The notes below the pieces were generated by a model. It saw nothing but the letters and a program-made list of their open reading frames with translations. It was not told where the DNA came from and searched no databases. From Ashinkailepas kermadecensis (taxonomy: Eukaryota; Arthropoda; Thecostraca; Neolepadidae), in contig JAOTOM010004568.1 in NCBI GenBank assembly GCA_034440615.1, positions 62,001 to 126,000 of the forward strand: a stretch of DNA of 64,000 nucleotides, written 5' to 3'. Shown in pieces: positions 11,461-21,435 of the stretch. The first letter of the stretch is position 1, and every line of letters begins with the position of its first letter. The position numbers and the translations under genes are program-made.

Positions 11461-12319
11461 TGTTCCTACAATCGCCAACAGGGAGATTTCATTTATATGC
11501 AAAGTCGTCCCATTACGTGAATAAATACGCTCGTAAACTTAAGAAAGACCACAAACAATGTAGTTCAGTAGTCGAACAAGCCGTGCAGAAAAACACTGAC
11601 GTAACAAAACAAAAAACATATAAACTAATTGGGCGGCAGAAAATTTTTCATGCAATAAAAACAGACAATGCAGTAAAACACGCAATTAACCTTCACGGCC
11701 AGAATTAGACTGGAATGAGCTAACGTAATTTATCACACAGATGGAAAAACGCAGCAGCGGACATGGAATTCAACACCCTCATGGCACAGATTCCGACGAA
11801 AATTGATACCCAAGGTTCTCTTACCCCCCTCCCCACAATTCACTGTGAATAACCTTAAAGCGCTCAGGTGACCAGCTCAAAATGTATAGCCATAGGAAAT
11901 TTGGGATCCATGGATGGACGACCTCTGTGTCTTCTCAGGCCCGTGAAAACAATGCAAATGAGCATAACCATACCAATCTATGCAGTTCCGGAAGGGCAAA
12001 AATTCGTAGAATCAGACGAAAAAAATGGCGTAGGGTAATTTTGGAAAAAGTATTGTACCTCCGATCTTTTCCCCGAAATATTTCTGAGGCAATTGTGCTT
12101 TGATAGCGAAAGAGAAATTTCTGGGTACTCGCATCAAAGAGGTAGATTTAAATTTTCCTCATTGAACTTCCATCTGGTGGCAATTGCGGTAACGTTTACA
12201 TTTCTTGACCAAGCAGCACGTGTGATATGCCATTTTGATGAGTTCAGTGAGACAAATCGACTGGCATATATTTACCTCTTCCAGCACAATGTCTTTTCTG
12301 CTAACACTGCGTATATGTG
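11461..12319. other. unassigned intergenic sequence
   Basis: No coding or element signature seen. ORFs are under 80 codons. Confidence 0.45.
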
Positions 12320-12492
12320 GATGGGTACCTGACTCCACCATGCCTCGTTTTCGCCATAGCTCCGGAACTATATGGGGATGGGTACCTGACTCCACCCTGC
12401 CTCGTCTTCGCCATAGCTCCGGAACTACTTTAGTTGCGATGGGTACCTGACTCCACCGTGCCTCGTTTTCGCCATAGCTCCGGAACTACCTT
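12320..12492. repeat. tandem repeat, 3 copies of 57-61 bp
   Basis: GATGGGTACCTGACTCCACC starts at 12320, 12377 and 12438. Each copy continues into CGCCATAGCTCCGGAACTA. Confidence 0.93.
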
Positions 12493-13299
12493 ACTAGTTG
12501 CGGCCACGCAATGCGGAATCTTTTGCATCCATCTTTGGCTGTACTGCTGTACGTGCTGTGATACCTGCGCCCTTGGGTCCCACGGACAATAACACATATT
12601 TGCCGTTAAAACGACATTTGCGCTTCATTTGACGCCATTCGCCGAAGTCCATAGGTAATTGCTAATTTCGCTTCATACTTTCGGAAGCATATTTTGTGCA
12701 GGCCAGCTATGGTACAATTGAAGGCGTATGGTGACGTTATTGTGGTGTCATATTCCTTCTTTGCTCTCATCTTTAGGTATCTCGGTCGTGTTCTTTTGTG
12801 ACATTGAACAGGATGTCGGATAGCATTGCCATTGAGCAGCGCCGACAATGCATCAATGCGTGGAAGTAGTTCATGACACCTAAAGTGCTGATTATATTCT
12901 TTCATGTCTATATCAATTTAAATACATAAGACTTATCATCAACGGTCATATATTTCATAGAAGTCGAGCACCTCACATTCCACTGGTGCAACACAGATCA
13001 GTGTATTCATGGCACGGTACATTTGGATATGCACGTAGAAACATCGCAAATATTGGAAGGGCCATGCACCTTGTTCACACGCTCAAACATTTCCATCATT
13101 TCAGCATACGCACCAGGCGCCCAGTCACTATAGAAGTTCATGCCGATACATGCGCACCAGGCGCCCAGAGTCACTATAGAGTTAATGCAGGTACAAATAT
13201 GCTATGTTTACGGGCAAATACCGTTGATGCTTTCGTGTTCTTTAATGGTTCGTACCGAAGAGAATCTGTCACTAGGTGATTTGGTCATTGCCATGGTTT
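12493..13299. other. unassigned sequence with a small duplication
   Basis: A short direct repeat (GCACCAGGCGCCCAG followed by TCACTATAGA) occurs at about 13109 and 13153. No gene was recognised. Confidence 0.45.
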
Positions 13300-14028
13300 C
13301 TGATTCAGATATCAAAATGAATTGTATGGTACGAGTAACATTGGCCGAACAAAGTGCATGCGCATCTTTTGGCGCAGAAGATGTTGTCTTTGCCGGTGAA
13401 CCAAATACTTTTCATAGCAATGGCCGCTGATTCCGTGGCACGCAGGTTTTTCGTGTGAAGTTGCGAAAAGTTTCATTCAGCGTATATGTTAAAATCTGAC
13501 TTGTGGTGGGTAAGAGTTATAAAGTTACATCTATTCTTCTACTGCGAAGCACAGCCATCTGAAACGTGCTCACATATATCCACACCAGGGTGAAGAGCGC
13601 GGGTCTCCTCAACCAATAAACATGTGTACCATTGTCGCGTCATGTTTGGTGCAGTCCGACAGGAAATAAAAAAATTGTGGTGAACACTTGCATCGTCACC
13701 ACGCCATCATTCGATGGAAGGATGTACTGCGCACTGTGACTTATACCAGCCACTCCTGTGCTTCGTCTTGTATAATACATCATAAATTATCAGAAAAATA
13801 ACCAACCACGACGATTTCGCTTGGGGCAATGGTTCTTCTGGCTTCCTTGAAGTAATGACTTTGCTCTTCCGAAATGCAGTAGTGCCTAGTCTCTGAAATC
13901 TTTTTATTCAGCGTTGAGAGAAAGTCATCCAAGTCACTTAGTGCATTTTCCAATGTACGGTCTGTTGTGACCCACTGGCTGTTCCTCACTTCATCACCGA
14001 TTTCCGATATAGAATGAAGCTGAAGCAA
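13300..14028 (-). pseudogene. relic of an unnamed RNase-H-fold transposase-like protein
   Basis: The minus strand first gives an 82-codon frame ending SEIVVVGYFSDNL (14028-13780). In neighbouring frames and across stops it continues with CIIQDEAQEW (about 13775), then VSDGCASQ (about 13565) followed by KN, then NFITLTHHKSDF, and FATSH-E-K-like residues near 13480. I recall this order (D-FSENY, QDE-Q, FSDGCA-QYKN, L-HH--DF, W-FFATSHGK) from a family of uncharacterised multi-copy arthropod and cnidarian proteins that look like DDE transposases, with the acidic residues in the FSENY and SDGC motifs. This is recall, not a search. Several stops and frame changes show it is dead. Confidence 0.6.
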
Positions 14029-14029
14029 G

Positions 14030-14180
14030 TACGCCTAATAGCTCACGAAGAGAGCAGCATAGGTGAGACAAGCCCGGCGGATGCCGGGCGGATCTGACCT
14101 GATCTCCGAAACCGATGGGATCTGACCTGATCTGACCTGATCTCCGACACCGATGGGATCTGGGCCCTCGCACATTTAAT
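14030..14180. repeat. dispersed repeat D, copy 1
   Basis: AATAGCTCACGAAGAG...GGTGAGAC, then CCCGGCGGATGCCGG and ATCTGACCT, matches 22625-22700. In this copy ATCTGACCTGATCT is repeated several times. After it, CACATTTAATTGTC resembles the TAACATTTAATCGTC that opens the 82-bp satellite next to copy 2. Confidence 0.75.
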
Positions 14181-14769
14181 TGTCACTTGACTGTGCTAAT
14201 GGCGCGCCGTATTGTTGTGGGCACTGGCTTCGCTACGGAATTTGTTCGTGTTGGGAGGACGGGATGTTTTCAAGTGATTTTCTTTCAAAGCAACGCCATG
14301 CGCGTAATGTTCAATTTATGGGTCGGCAGGCAACGCGACTGCCAAGCTGACGAATTGATGGTAGTACGTTATGGAGCGTGGTAGGATTCTTTCCTCTCAT
14401 TTGGAAAGTGAAGAATCCCTCCGCACTAGAAGCGATTCCAGAAGCATGGATGGGCGGAAATTCAACATTCCCTTCGATTTCGAAACACTCACCGGAATTG
14501 AACAGCTAACATTCGTCGGGTTTCATTAAGACAATATTTATCTCATAAAATGTTGGTAAATATCTTTTCTTTTCTTTTTCTTTTTTTTCCATCTTTAGCA
14601 GAGGCAGAGTGCCATCCGCTAGATATTTGTTACGTTAAAGAATTGGTTACGTTAATCCGGCTTATGTGGCATCCGATTATATCAAAGAAGCAAGAGAGGA
14701 AAGAGGAGACGCCGGCAAACAAAGAACGTGGCGTAAAGGCCCGATACATACATAGCATACAGGTTCATA
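14181..14769. other. unassigned intergenic sequence
   Basis: No recognisable coding sequence. It is directly downstream of the probable 3' end of the large LINE. Confidence 0.4.
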
Positions 14770-15230
14770 CACAGACATACATACATACATACATGACAAT
14801 CAGAAGGACACTGGGAGGGTGAACAGCATCGTAACCTGCAGAGAGGCTCCACTGCCCACCCGCGACCTGAAAGGCGAAGCGGAGGCCCGGCGCCCAGGGC
14901 GAGTCGTAGGCGTCGGGCCCGACCTTGTATGTGAAGGTGCATGTTTGAGTTAAAGCTTGGGAAAACCTGAGAAGGGGAAAAGCCAAGCAGCTTGGAAAAC
15001 CCGTAGGTAAAAAACCAAGCGCAATTTATAAGGAGAACCGTCCGTTTTTGCCAAATTGGATCAGTCTCTTCCTACCTAGTGTAAAATATCCTATATGCAT
15101 GTGTTTTTCGACGACGGAGAGGAACACATGTGTTACGCAGTCATACAGCTAATATAGGGTGCAACGCGTGTTATATATCCATCAACTTCTCATCAAATCA
15201 GGTGGAGCCGGGCAACGTGTGACAGAGAAA

Positions 15231-16045
15231 TCAGATTAGTTCGGAAAGCTTAGTATTGTGTAAAAACCGGAGGAGCAGATCGAGGAGTGCCGGGTGGTCA
15301 TTCACGAGGAGTGCCCGGAGCGATATCTGCAAATGGTTGCAGTTGAAATAATGGAGAATAGCGCGGCGATGAGGAGCATATGCTGGACATGTGAGTAAAA
15401 CGTGGGCGACAGTGATGCGAACTCGGCATGTGGTGCAGATCGGGGGAAGACGTGATCGATGAAAAATATAATTGTGTGTTAAGCTGGTGTGTCCGAGGCG
15501 AAGTCTGGCGAGTACCACCTCACTCAAACGTGAGTGTTGGTGGAAAGAGGGCCAGTTGCAGAGTGTGGGTTTGATAGTGTGTAGGTGTGTAGTGTCGTGT
15601 GACCAGCAGGCCTGGAGATATTTGTGGAATAACATATTGGCTACAGTAAGGAGATCACCGGGTGGTACTGGGGCATGATTATCCCGGGGGAGGTCTATTG
15701 CCGCCCTTGCAAGGCCGTCCGCGCGCTCGTTACCCGGGATATCCCTATGTCCAGGGATCCAGAGAAGAATGAGCTGTAGGTGTGCGTGGTTGTCATGATA
15801 GAGGTGTCGGATGGCGTGGAGTGTGGGGTGTGTGGTGTTGCGTAGTGCCGCGAGGGCGTCAACGGAGGATCGTGAGTCGGTGCAGATTGTGGTAGGGGTA
15901 GTGATGTGTCGTGCTATGATGTGTTGGAGGCAAGTGAGTATGGCGACTAATTCTGCTGTGTATACCGAATGATGTACGTTAATTTGATTTGGCCGATGTC
16001 CGGCCCACCGCACCAGGCGGCGCCCGTACCATTGCTGGTACGGGA
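15231..16045 (-). pseudogene. LINE RNase H domain and C-terminal Cys-rich tail
   Basis: The domain opens with FYTDGSRTSNGTGAAW in one frame (about 16045-15998). It continues in the 260-codon frame starting at 16013, through VYTAELVAILTCLQHI, ICTDSRSSVDALAALR and the late motif WIPGHRDIPGNERADGLARA. The D of TDGS, E of TAEL, D of TDSRS and D of NERADG correspond to the catalytic carboxylates of RNase HI. The frame then runs through RLRLGHTSLTHNYIF and a CTTCRVRITVAHVLLTCPAY segment, the C-terminal CCHC-like tail of I-type elements. Only the start is frameshifted, so decay is modest. Confidence 0.88.
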
Positions 16046-17191
16046 GCCGTCAGTGTAAAAGAATGTGTGTTGTGGGCCGTCAGTGTAAAATAATGTGTGT
16101 CGTGTGGGCCTCTTGATATTCCAAAAATTTGACTTGAACGTCGATGGGGGTAAGTAGGGTTTTGTTGTGCCGAAAGAGATACTCGAGTTTGGGATGTTTC
16201 ATGTGCCAGAATGGGAGAAGGGGGGAGTTCGGTCAGGGGTTACATCAGGAAGTTTTAGGGTGGATTTGAGAACTTGCTTCAAGTGAATAGCAATGCTGTA
16301 TTTGTTTTTGTTTTTGGAGAGCCGAACCGGGGGTTTAGACCATGCGACATTGGAGGGGTGATTTGGTTGTGTTGTTGTTCTGAAGTGGTACCTAACGAGT
16401 TGTAGTGTTCTGCGGTGTTGTAGGCTAGGGAGATTGACCTCACCCCGGAGACTGGTGATAGGTGTGGTGCGGTGTGCTCCAGTGATGAGGCGGAGTGCGT
16501 GATTTTGTGTGCATTCTAGTGATTTGGTGAGTGAAGGGGATATTCGATCGAAAATAAACGCATTGTATTCCAGGATTGAACGAATCAGTGCAATGTAGAT
16601 TTTACTAAGGGTAGTCTCCTGTCTGCACCCCAGTCGCGCCGGGAGATGCAGCGCAGGATATTAAGACGAACAGCGCAGCGCTGTTTAATATAGGTAATGT
16701 GGGGGCCAAAATAGAGTCCTTTGTCTAGGATAACGCCGATATATTTGAAGGCGGTTTGGAGGGGGATAATTTCATCGCGATAGCGGAGCGGTTTGGTAGG
16801 GGATGTATCTGGGAAGCCTGGAAAAGAGCATTGTGACCGATTTAGTGGGGGAGATCTGTAGCCCCCAGAGGGAGCACCATGAATTAATATGATGAATGAC
16901 AAGTTGTATGTAATGGTTAGCCGTGTCTGCTAATGGATGGGTACACCAGATGGCTAAATCATCGGCGCATATAGAATATTTTAGAAGGGGAGAAATCAGG
17001 GGAAGTTAGTCTAAAGCATCGTTAATCATAATGAGAAATAAAGTTGGCGACAGGACGCTGCCTTGCGGCACGCCTTGCTCAAGAGTGTGTGGCTGGGAAT
17101 AGATGTTGCCGCAGCGGACGACGAAGGAACGGTTTTGAGAAAGTTCGCGAAGAAGGTGGTCATTCTGCCCCTTATGCCAATTCAGTGCAAT
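16046..17191 (-). pseudogene. LINE reverse transcriptase, palm to thumb
   Basis: Downstream half of the RT domain, on the minus strand. It includes NRSFVVRCGNIYSQPHTLEQ, then GVPQGSVLSPTLFLIMINDA (about 17075-17010). The catalytic loop follows as SICADDLAIW (about 16980-16950; CADD replaces the usual YADD or FADD). The 105-codon frame 16902-16585 holds TAFKYIGVILDKGLYFGPHI. The thumb has LEYNAFIFDRISPSLTKSLE and RLITGAHRTTPITSL (about 16580-16470). Small frameshifts separate these pieces. A stop sits in the INDALD region and another in the linker to RNase H. Confidence 0.87.
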
Positions 17192-17501
17192 TTAACACGC
17201 GCACTGGAGGGGGGGCGAAATCCGCCCACCCCTCCGATTTTTCGCAAATAACTGCAGATTTTACCGGTCGATATACGCGATTTTCGGTGTACCTGCTTAG
17301 AAATGAACGGCGCGTCGTTTAAAGTAAGAAAAATGGAAATCTGCGGAACATTTTTCAAGTTAGGGGCCGCTAAAGTAAAAAAATGTTATAGCGCCAGACC
17401 ACAGAAATCGGCGCTGATGCGCTTCCAGTATACTGACAAAAGGGAAGTGTTCTAGGCAACACTAGCGACTTGTTTGATGCATATTGATATGCTGTATAGT
17501 T

Positions 17502-17540
17502 TCAAGGTCATGTTAGGTCACCAAGGTCAAGTCAGGTCAA
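17502..17540. promoter_or_regulatory. cluster of four AGGTCA half-sites in family A copy 1
   Basis: AGGTCA occurs at 17505, 17515, 17524 and 17534, the first as TCAAGGTCA. AGGTCA is the core half-site bound by many nuclear receptors, and TCAAGGTCA is the extended monomer site of the FTZ-F1/ERR type. Binding here is not shown. Confidence 0.5.
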
Positions 17541-17743
17541 GTTCATGACAGGTTAATGGAACCAAACTTGATCAACTGGAATGTTGCCATAAATGCACTG
17601 CTGGTTGTCATTTGTACTGTTTCTCATTGCGTTTCCATACTTTATTCATGTACTTCACTCCCTTCTTCACGAAGCCGATTGCTCCGAGCTGCCCGACGGA
17701 GCAGTCGGGCGGGCGGCCGGTTCCGGTAACTGGAACAGGTAAC

Positions 17744-17963
17744 TGACCTGATAAAGTGGTGCTATATAGGTGACCTGAAGTCAAATGTTGGGTCTAGCAT
17801 CTGCATTGCATCATTAGTAATGTCCAAAACATCATTGATGCCCATTTTTAAGCATTTAAACACAATCACAGCGATCCATAACGATGACAAGCCAAGTCAC
17901 GCAAAAACGGAAAATTTTGACAATCTGACCTCATTTGACCTTGAAGATATTGACCTAAGGTCA
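17744..17963. promoter_or_regulatory. second AGGTCA/TGACCT cluster in family A copy 1
   Basis: TGACCT occurs at 17744, 17771, 17926, 17936 and 17951, and AGGTCA at 17958. The 17951-17963 pair is an everted repeat, and 17936-17944 reads TCAAGGTCA on the minus strand. Equivalent sites are kept in copy 2 (41121-41158 and 41302-41341). Confidence 0.5.
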
Positions 17964-18116
17964 CGAAAATCGCACACAATAGAGTTCACTACCGTGCCCA
18001 TCCACCCTGCGAATTTCGTTCCTCCAGCTTTACTAGGAGCCGAGATCTTAGGGGGGGCGGAATCCGCCCCCCTCCAGTGCGCGTAATTCTCAGAGGCCCT
18101 CCAGGGCGCGTGTTAA

Positions 18117-18991
18117 TTAAAAGGTATTTTAATAAATGCGGATTTTAGATCTAAAAAAGGGCGATAGTTTCTGATTGTTCGCGAAACCACGCTGGATCGA
18201 GTCTACAATTTCGAGCAGGTTGTCAGCGGTGCTTAGCTTGGGTCGGAAGCCGCTCTGAAAAGGGGAGATAATTTTGTTGTTTTCAAGATGGACTCTGATC
18301 GTCCATTGACCACGCGCTCAAAAATTTTGCAAGCACAACTAGTGAGAGAGATAGGGCGATAGCTGGAGGGGAGGTGTCGAGGTTTAAAAGGTTTGGCGAT
18401 GGGAATGATAGCGCTGGTAGACCAGGAGGCTGGGAAAGAACCGTCAGTCCATCATTGATTTAGTGCCGAGAGGAGGTTGTCTTTGCCGTGATCAGAGAGG
18501 TTTTGAAAAAAAGGATATGCCAGTCGATCAGGTCCAACAGCTGTATTTGTTGCTTTGGAGAGGGATAAATTTAGTTCATAGAGGGTAAAGAGGGCGTTGT
18601 AGGGCTCAGAGTTGTCGGAGCCAAAGTGATAAGTGGCAAGAGTGTTGCGGAGGAATGAGGTGGTGTGCTGTGAGTATTGAGCGTTGGAGGATATGTCAGA
18701 GTAATAGGTGGCGAAGTGTTCCACGACGGCTGTAGGTTCTGTTATTTTCTGTTGATTAATTGTCAGTTGTGGGAATGCGCGGTGTGGGGCTATGCCATTG
18801 GTGAAGGAGCTAATTTGAGTCCAGATTTGGGAGATGTGGGTAGTTCGGTTGAATGTGTCGGAGTAGAGTTGCCAGCTGCGTTTTTTGGCCGAAAGGATAA
18901 TTTGCTGACAACGTAGTTTTGCCTCGCGGGCTTCTACCATGTTTTGTACGGTGAGGTTTTTACGACATTTCCGCTCAGCCCGCCGTCGCAA
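18117..18991 (-). pseudogene. LINE EN-RT linker and RT fingers
   Basis: A 179-codon frame (18991-18452) covers the charged linker after the endonuclease (WTQISSFTNGIAPHRAFPQL). It ends in the RT entry motif SLSKATNTAVGPDRLAYPFF. In adjacent frames, lower coordinates continue with SYRPISLTSCACKIFERVVN (about 18365-18300), then FQSGFRPKLSTADNLLEIVD (about 18260-18200). These are the standard RT fingers motifs of I/Jockey-like LINEs. The family A insertion cuts the following motif. A stop follows SALNQ at 18452 and a frameshift lies near 18295. Confidence 0.87.
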
Positions 18992-19199
18992 GGCGACGGC
19001 TCTTCGGCACTAGTCGTTCCACCACGGCACGTGTTTACGGTCTGATGGTCGGCGAGATTTTGGTATGTGTTTTTCTGCCGCGAGTAATATGGTATCAAGC
19101 AATGCTGAACTCTGAGGGTGAGACTGGGGTAGGATGAGATTATCATTTTCCTGGGAAAAAGACGGCCATTTCGCTTTGCGAACGTTCCAGTTGGGAATA

Positions 19200-19920
19200 A
19201 ATATACGATCTCTAGACTGGGCTGAGTGCTCGAGTGTGACGCGGATGGGGAAGTGATCACTAAAAAGGGGGTCGGGTCGAACGTGCCAGGAGAATAGTGG
19301 TGAGATAGAGGCTGAAGCTCAATGGCAGACGGACGGAACGGGGCGATGTCTGTGTTGTGTGTGGGTGTTTGGTCATTTAGGAAGACCATGATGTGGGTGT
19401 TGAGGAGTGTTTCAATGTGATGTCCGCGCGGGGATGTGTTGTGGCAACCCCATGCCTGGTGATGGGCATTGAGGTCGCCCAGAACCAGACAGGGGTGTGG
19501 GAGGAGACCGAAGAGATTGGTTACAGAAACTAACGATAGCGTAGAAGAGGGGAGGGGGGGGGAGATAAAGAGAGAGTACAGTGAGCTCTAGTTGTGCAAT
19601 TTGGACAGATACTGCAACGAAATTCAGGTCATTGGGGATGGTGATCGGACGATGAAGAAGGGTATTCGAGACATATAAGGCAACCCCGCCGCCGCGGGAT
19701 GTATAATTTCTGTTGTGGGTATAGAGGGTATAGCCAAAGACGTTAAGATTATATGGATCATTGTCGCGCCATCTGGTCTCTTGAACGGCGGCAATCAATG
19801 GTTTATTTTTGGTAATATATTCCTTGAATTATGCCCAATGGGATATGAGTGACCTCGTATTCCATTGGAGCAGAATTCAGTGGTGGGTGTCTGCATTAAT
19901 GGTGGTGGTGCTCACGCCCT
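19200..19920 (-). pseudogene. LINE APE-type endonuclease domain
   Basis: The minus-strand frame near 19860 reads LQWNTRSLISHWA, then KNKPLIAAVQETRWRDNDPY and NYTSRGGGVALYVSN. These are the N-terminal Asn, the QET catalytic Glu and the following glycine-rich strand of apurinic/apyrimidinic-like LINE endonucleases. Downstream SVQIAQLELTVLSLYLPPPP is the next conserved strand. The plus-strand text near 19470 encodes the LVLGDLNAHHQAWG-like motif in a shifted frame. A stop interrupts the SHWA-F junction and there are later frameshifts. The domain would nick target DNA in a working element. Confidence 0.85.
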
Positions 19921-20307
19921 CGCAGGCGTGTGTGTGGTGGAGAGGGTGTGGCGGAGTCGTCCGTCACATACGAGTCGGACGACTCCGGTGAAGTGGAGGG
20001 CGGCTCTGGATCCCTGGGTGGGTTCGGGCTGGGGGAACGGGAGAGGTGGCGGACCCTAGGGGTCATAGAAGGGAGGTGACTCTGAGGGGGCGGTGTGGAG
20101 GAAGCTCTTGCCCTCGTTGGCAGAGCGGCCTGGTGGAGGAGGGGGGGGCGACAGGGTGGCCCGCGGCTGGGTGCGTGGCCTGTGGCGGAGCGGCGTGCTG
20201 TCGGTGGGGGTTCCCGATGTCAGAGGGTCCCGTGACGGGGGCAGAACGCATGGCCGGCGGGGGTACGTCCTGGGGACAGAGCGAGGGCCGGGGGACGGAG
20301 GGGCCCG

Positions 20308-21290
20308 CTAAGGGGGCCAGGCGAGAGGCCGGAGGCAGGGGAGGAGAGGGCAGGATTGGGTTGTACGTTCCGGCCCGGGGGCGACGAGCCGCCTCGGCAG
20401 GGGTCGGCCACAGGCGGCCGAGCGGGGCCGAGCCCACACCATCGGTGGTGTGGGTGACGAGGAGACTCGCGCGGTGAGTCGACGTTGCTGTCGCTCCTTT
20501 GTGTCGAGCCATGCCGGGCACCGGGGGGATGAGGCCGGGTGGGGGCCCATGCAGGCCGCGCATCGAGGGACCTCGGATGCACAAGTGTCTGTGAGGTGCC
20601 CCTCGGCACAGCGCCCACAGACGGGCACTCTGGAACGACATGCCTTGCCAAGGTGGCCGTACTTTTGACAAAAGCCACGGCGGGCCGGGGGCGGGGTCCA
20701 GGGGCGGAGGGCGATGCGTAGGTAGCCGGCCATGATGTAGGCGGGCGGGGCCTGGGTTCGGAAGCCCAGCTTCAGCACTGGGCCGGGGCGGGGACGGCGG
20801 CCGAGGCGGGTGACTTCACACACCCCTTGGGCCTGCAGCTCGGCCAGGAGCTCCTCCTCGGAAATCCCCGCTAGCTCGGGTGCATATGCCGTCATGTGAA
20901 CCAGATTCAACCGGTCCGCCAGTTCCACCTTGACTGGGCAGTCCATAAACCTCTCCAGGTTCATGAGAGTCCGGGCCTGGGAGGCCTCCCTGACTCGGAC
21001 AAGCAGGGCCCCGGAGCAGAGGACTTTGGCGGACGCCACTCCGCCTGTCCAGTTGTCCAGTTGACGGGCTATCCCAAATGGGGAGGTGCGGGATCACGAG
21101 CCCTCCTTCTTGGTCACCAGGATGAAGGACTCCCCCTCTGGAGGGTCACGGGGAGGGGGCAGGCGGGCTCCAGGCTGGGGCAGGCGGCCTCCGTCCTCCT
21201 GGTGGGGCGGGGTCCCGGGCATACCGGGGCAGGGCGGGTGCGCTTACACCAGAGGGGAGTGGGAGGAGTGTACGTGTGGGTGAGGGCGCC
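20308..21290 (-). pseudogene. LINE ORF1 (gag-like) with zinc knuckles
   Basis: The main frame (21039-20308, opening with a GTG codon) contains SGALLVRVREASQARTL, a segment with MTAYAPELAGISEEELL, and then knuckles. These are CQKYGHLGKACRS (first Cys of the CCHC changed or missing), CGRCAEGHLTDTC and CAACMGPHPASSPRCP. This is the gag-like ORF1 layout of I-type LINEs. The frame really extends upstream: GESFILVTKKEGS lies at about 21150-21095, followed by a TGA (about 21090) and FGIARQLDNWTGG. So 21039 is not the true start. GC content is much higher than the flanks. Numerous overlapping plus-strand frames are shadows. Confidence 0.8.
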
Positions 21291-21339
21291 CTGAGGGGGT
21301 GTGAGCAAGATAGGCACCCTGAAAGGGTGCTATAAGGAA

Positions 21340-21435
21340 AGGTGTGAAAAGATGTGAAGTGGAAAGGGAAGTGGAGTGGAAAGGGAAGGGAAGTGGAAAG
21401 TGAAGTGGAGGGAAGTGAAGTGGAAAGACACAGTG
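21340..21435. repeat. GA-rich low-complexity tract
   Basis: Repeated GAAGTGGA and AAGGGAAG words. It lies in the probable 5' untranslated region of the large LINE. Confidence 0.8.

Larger units (their letters stand above)
17192..18116. mobile_element. family A non-autonomous element, copy 1, TTAA-flanked, inside the LINE RT
   Basis: A non-coding segment of about 917 bp (17196-18112) lies between TTAA at 17192 and TTAA at 18113. Left end: CACGCGCACTGGAGGGGGGG then CGAAATCCGCCCACCCCTCC. Right end: GGGGGGGCGGAATCCGCCCC, then CCCTCCAGTGCGCG, a short extra block, and GCGCGTG. The ends are inverted repeats, and each also folds on itself as a G-tract/C-tract hairpin. Taking the element out brings the two halves of the LINE RT back into register, apart from frameshifts. 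Copies 2 and 3 are at 41.0-41.9 and 49.7 kb. The TTAA target suggests a piggyBac-type non-autonomous element (inference). It contains ten AGGTCA/TGACCT hexamers. Confidence 0.82.
14770..21300 (-). mobile_element. long I-type non-LTR retrotransposon (LINE) with ORF1, EN, RT and RNase H
   Basis: Reading on the minus strand from 21300 to 14770, the parts lie in the canonical order. They are ORF1 with zinc knuckles, APE endonuclease, EN-RT linker, reverse transcriptase, RNase H and a 3' region ending in a (TGTA)n run (14775-14800 on the plus strand as ACAT repeats). Such tetranucleotide tails are common at LINE 3' ends. RNase H plus a zinc-knuckle ORF1 points to the I group of arthropod LINEs. 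The copy is nearly full length but carries stops and frameshifts, and a family A element interrupts the RT. 5' and 3' limits are approximate. Components are listed separately. Confidence 0.82.

Noticed and set aside
10922..11524. 200-codon open frame on the plus strand
   Set aside because: GC-rich sequence has few stop codons, frames on both strands are open, and part is a tandem duplication. No motif supports a gene.
20046..20678. Several 140-200 codon frames opposite LINE ORF1 or in its other frames
   Set aside because: The minus frame with zinc knuckles explains the region. The others are shadows in GC-rich DNA.
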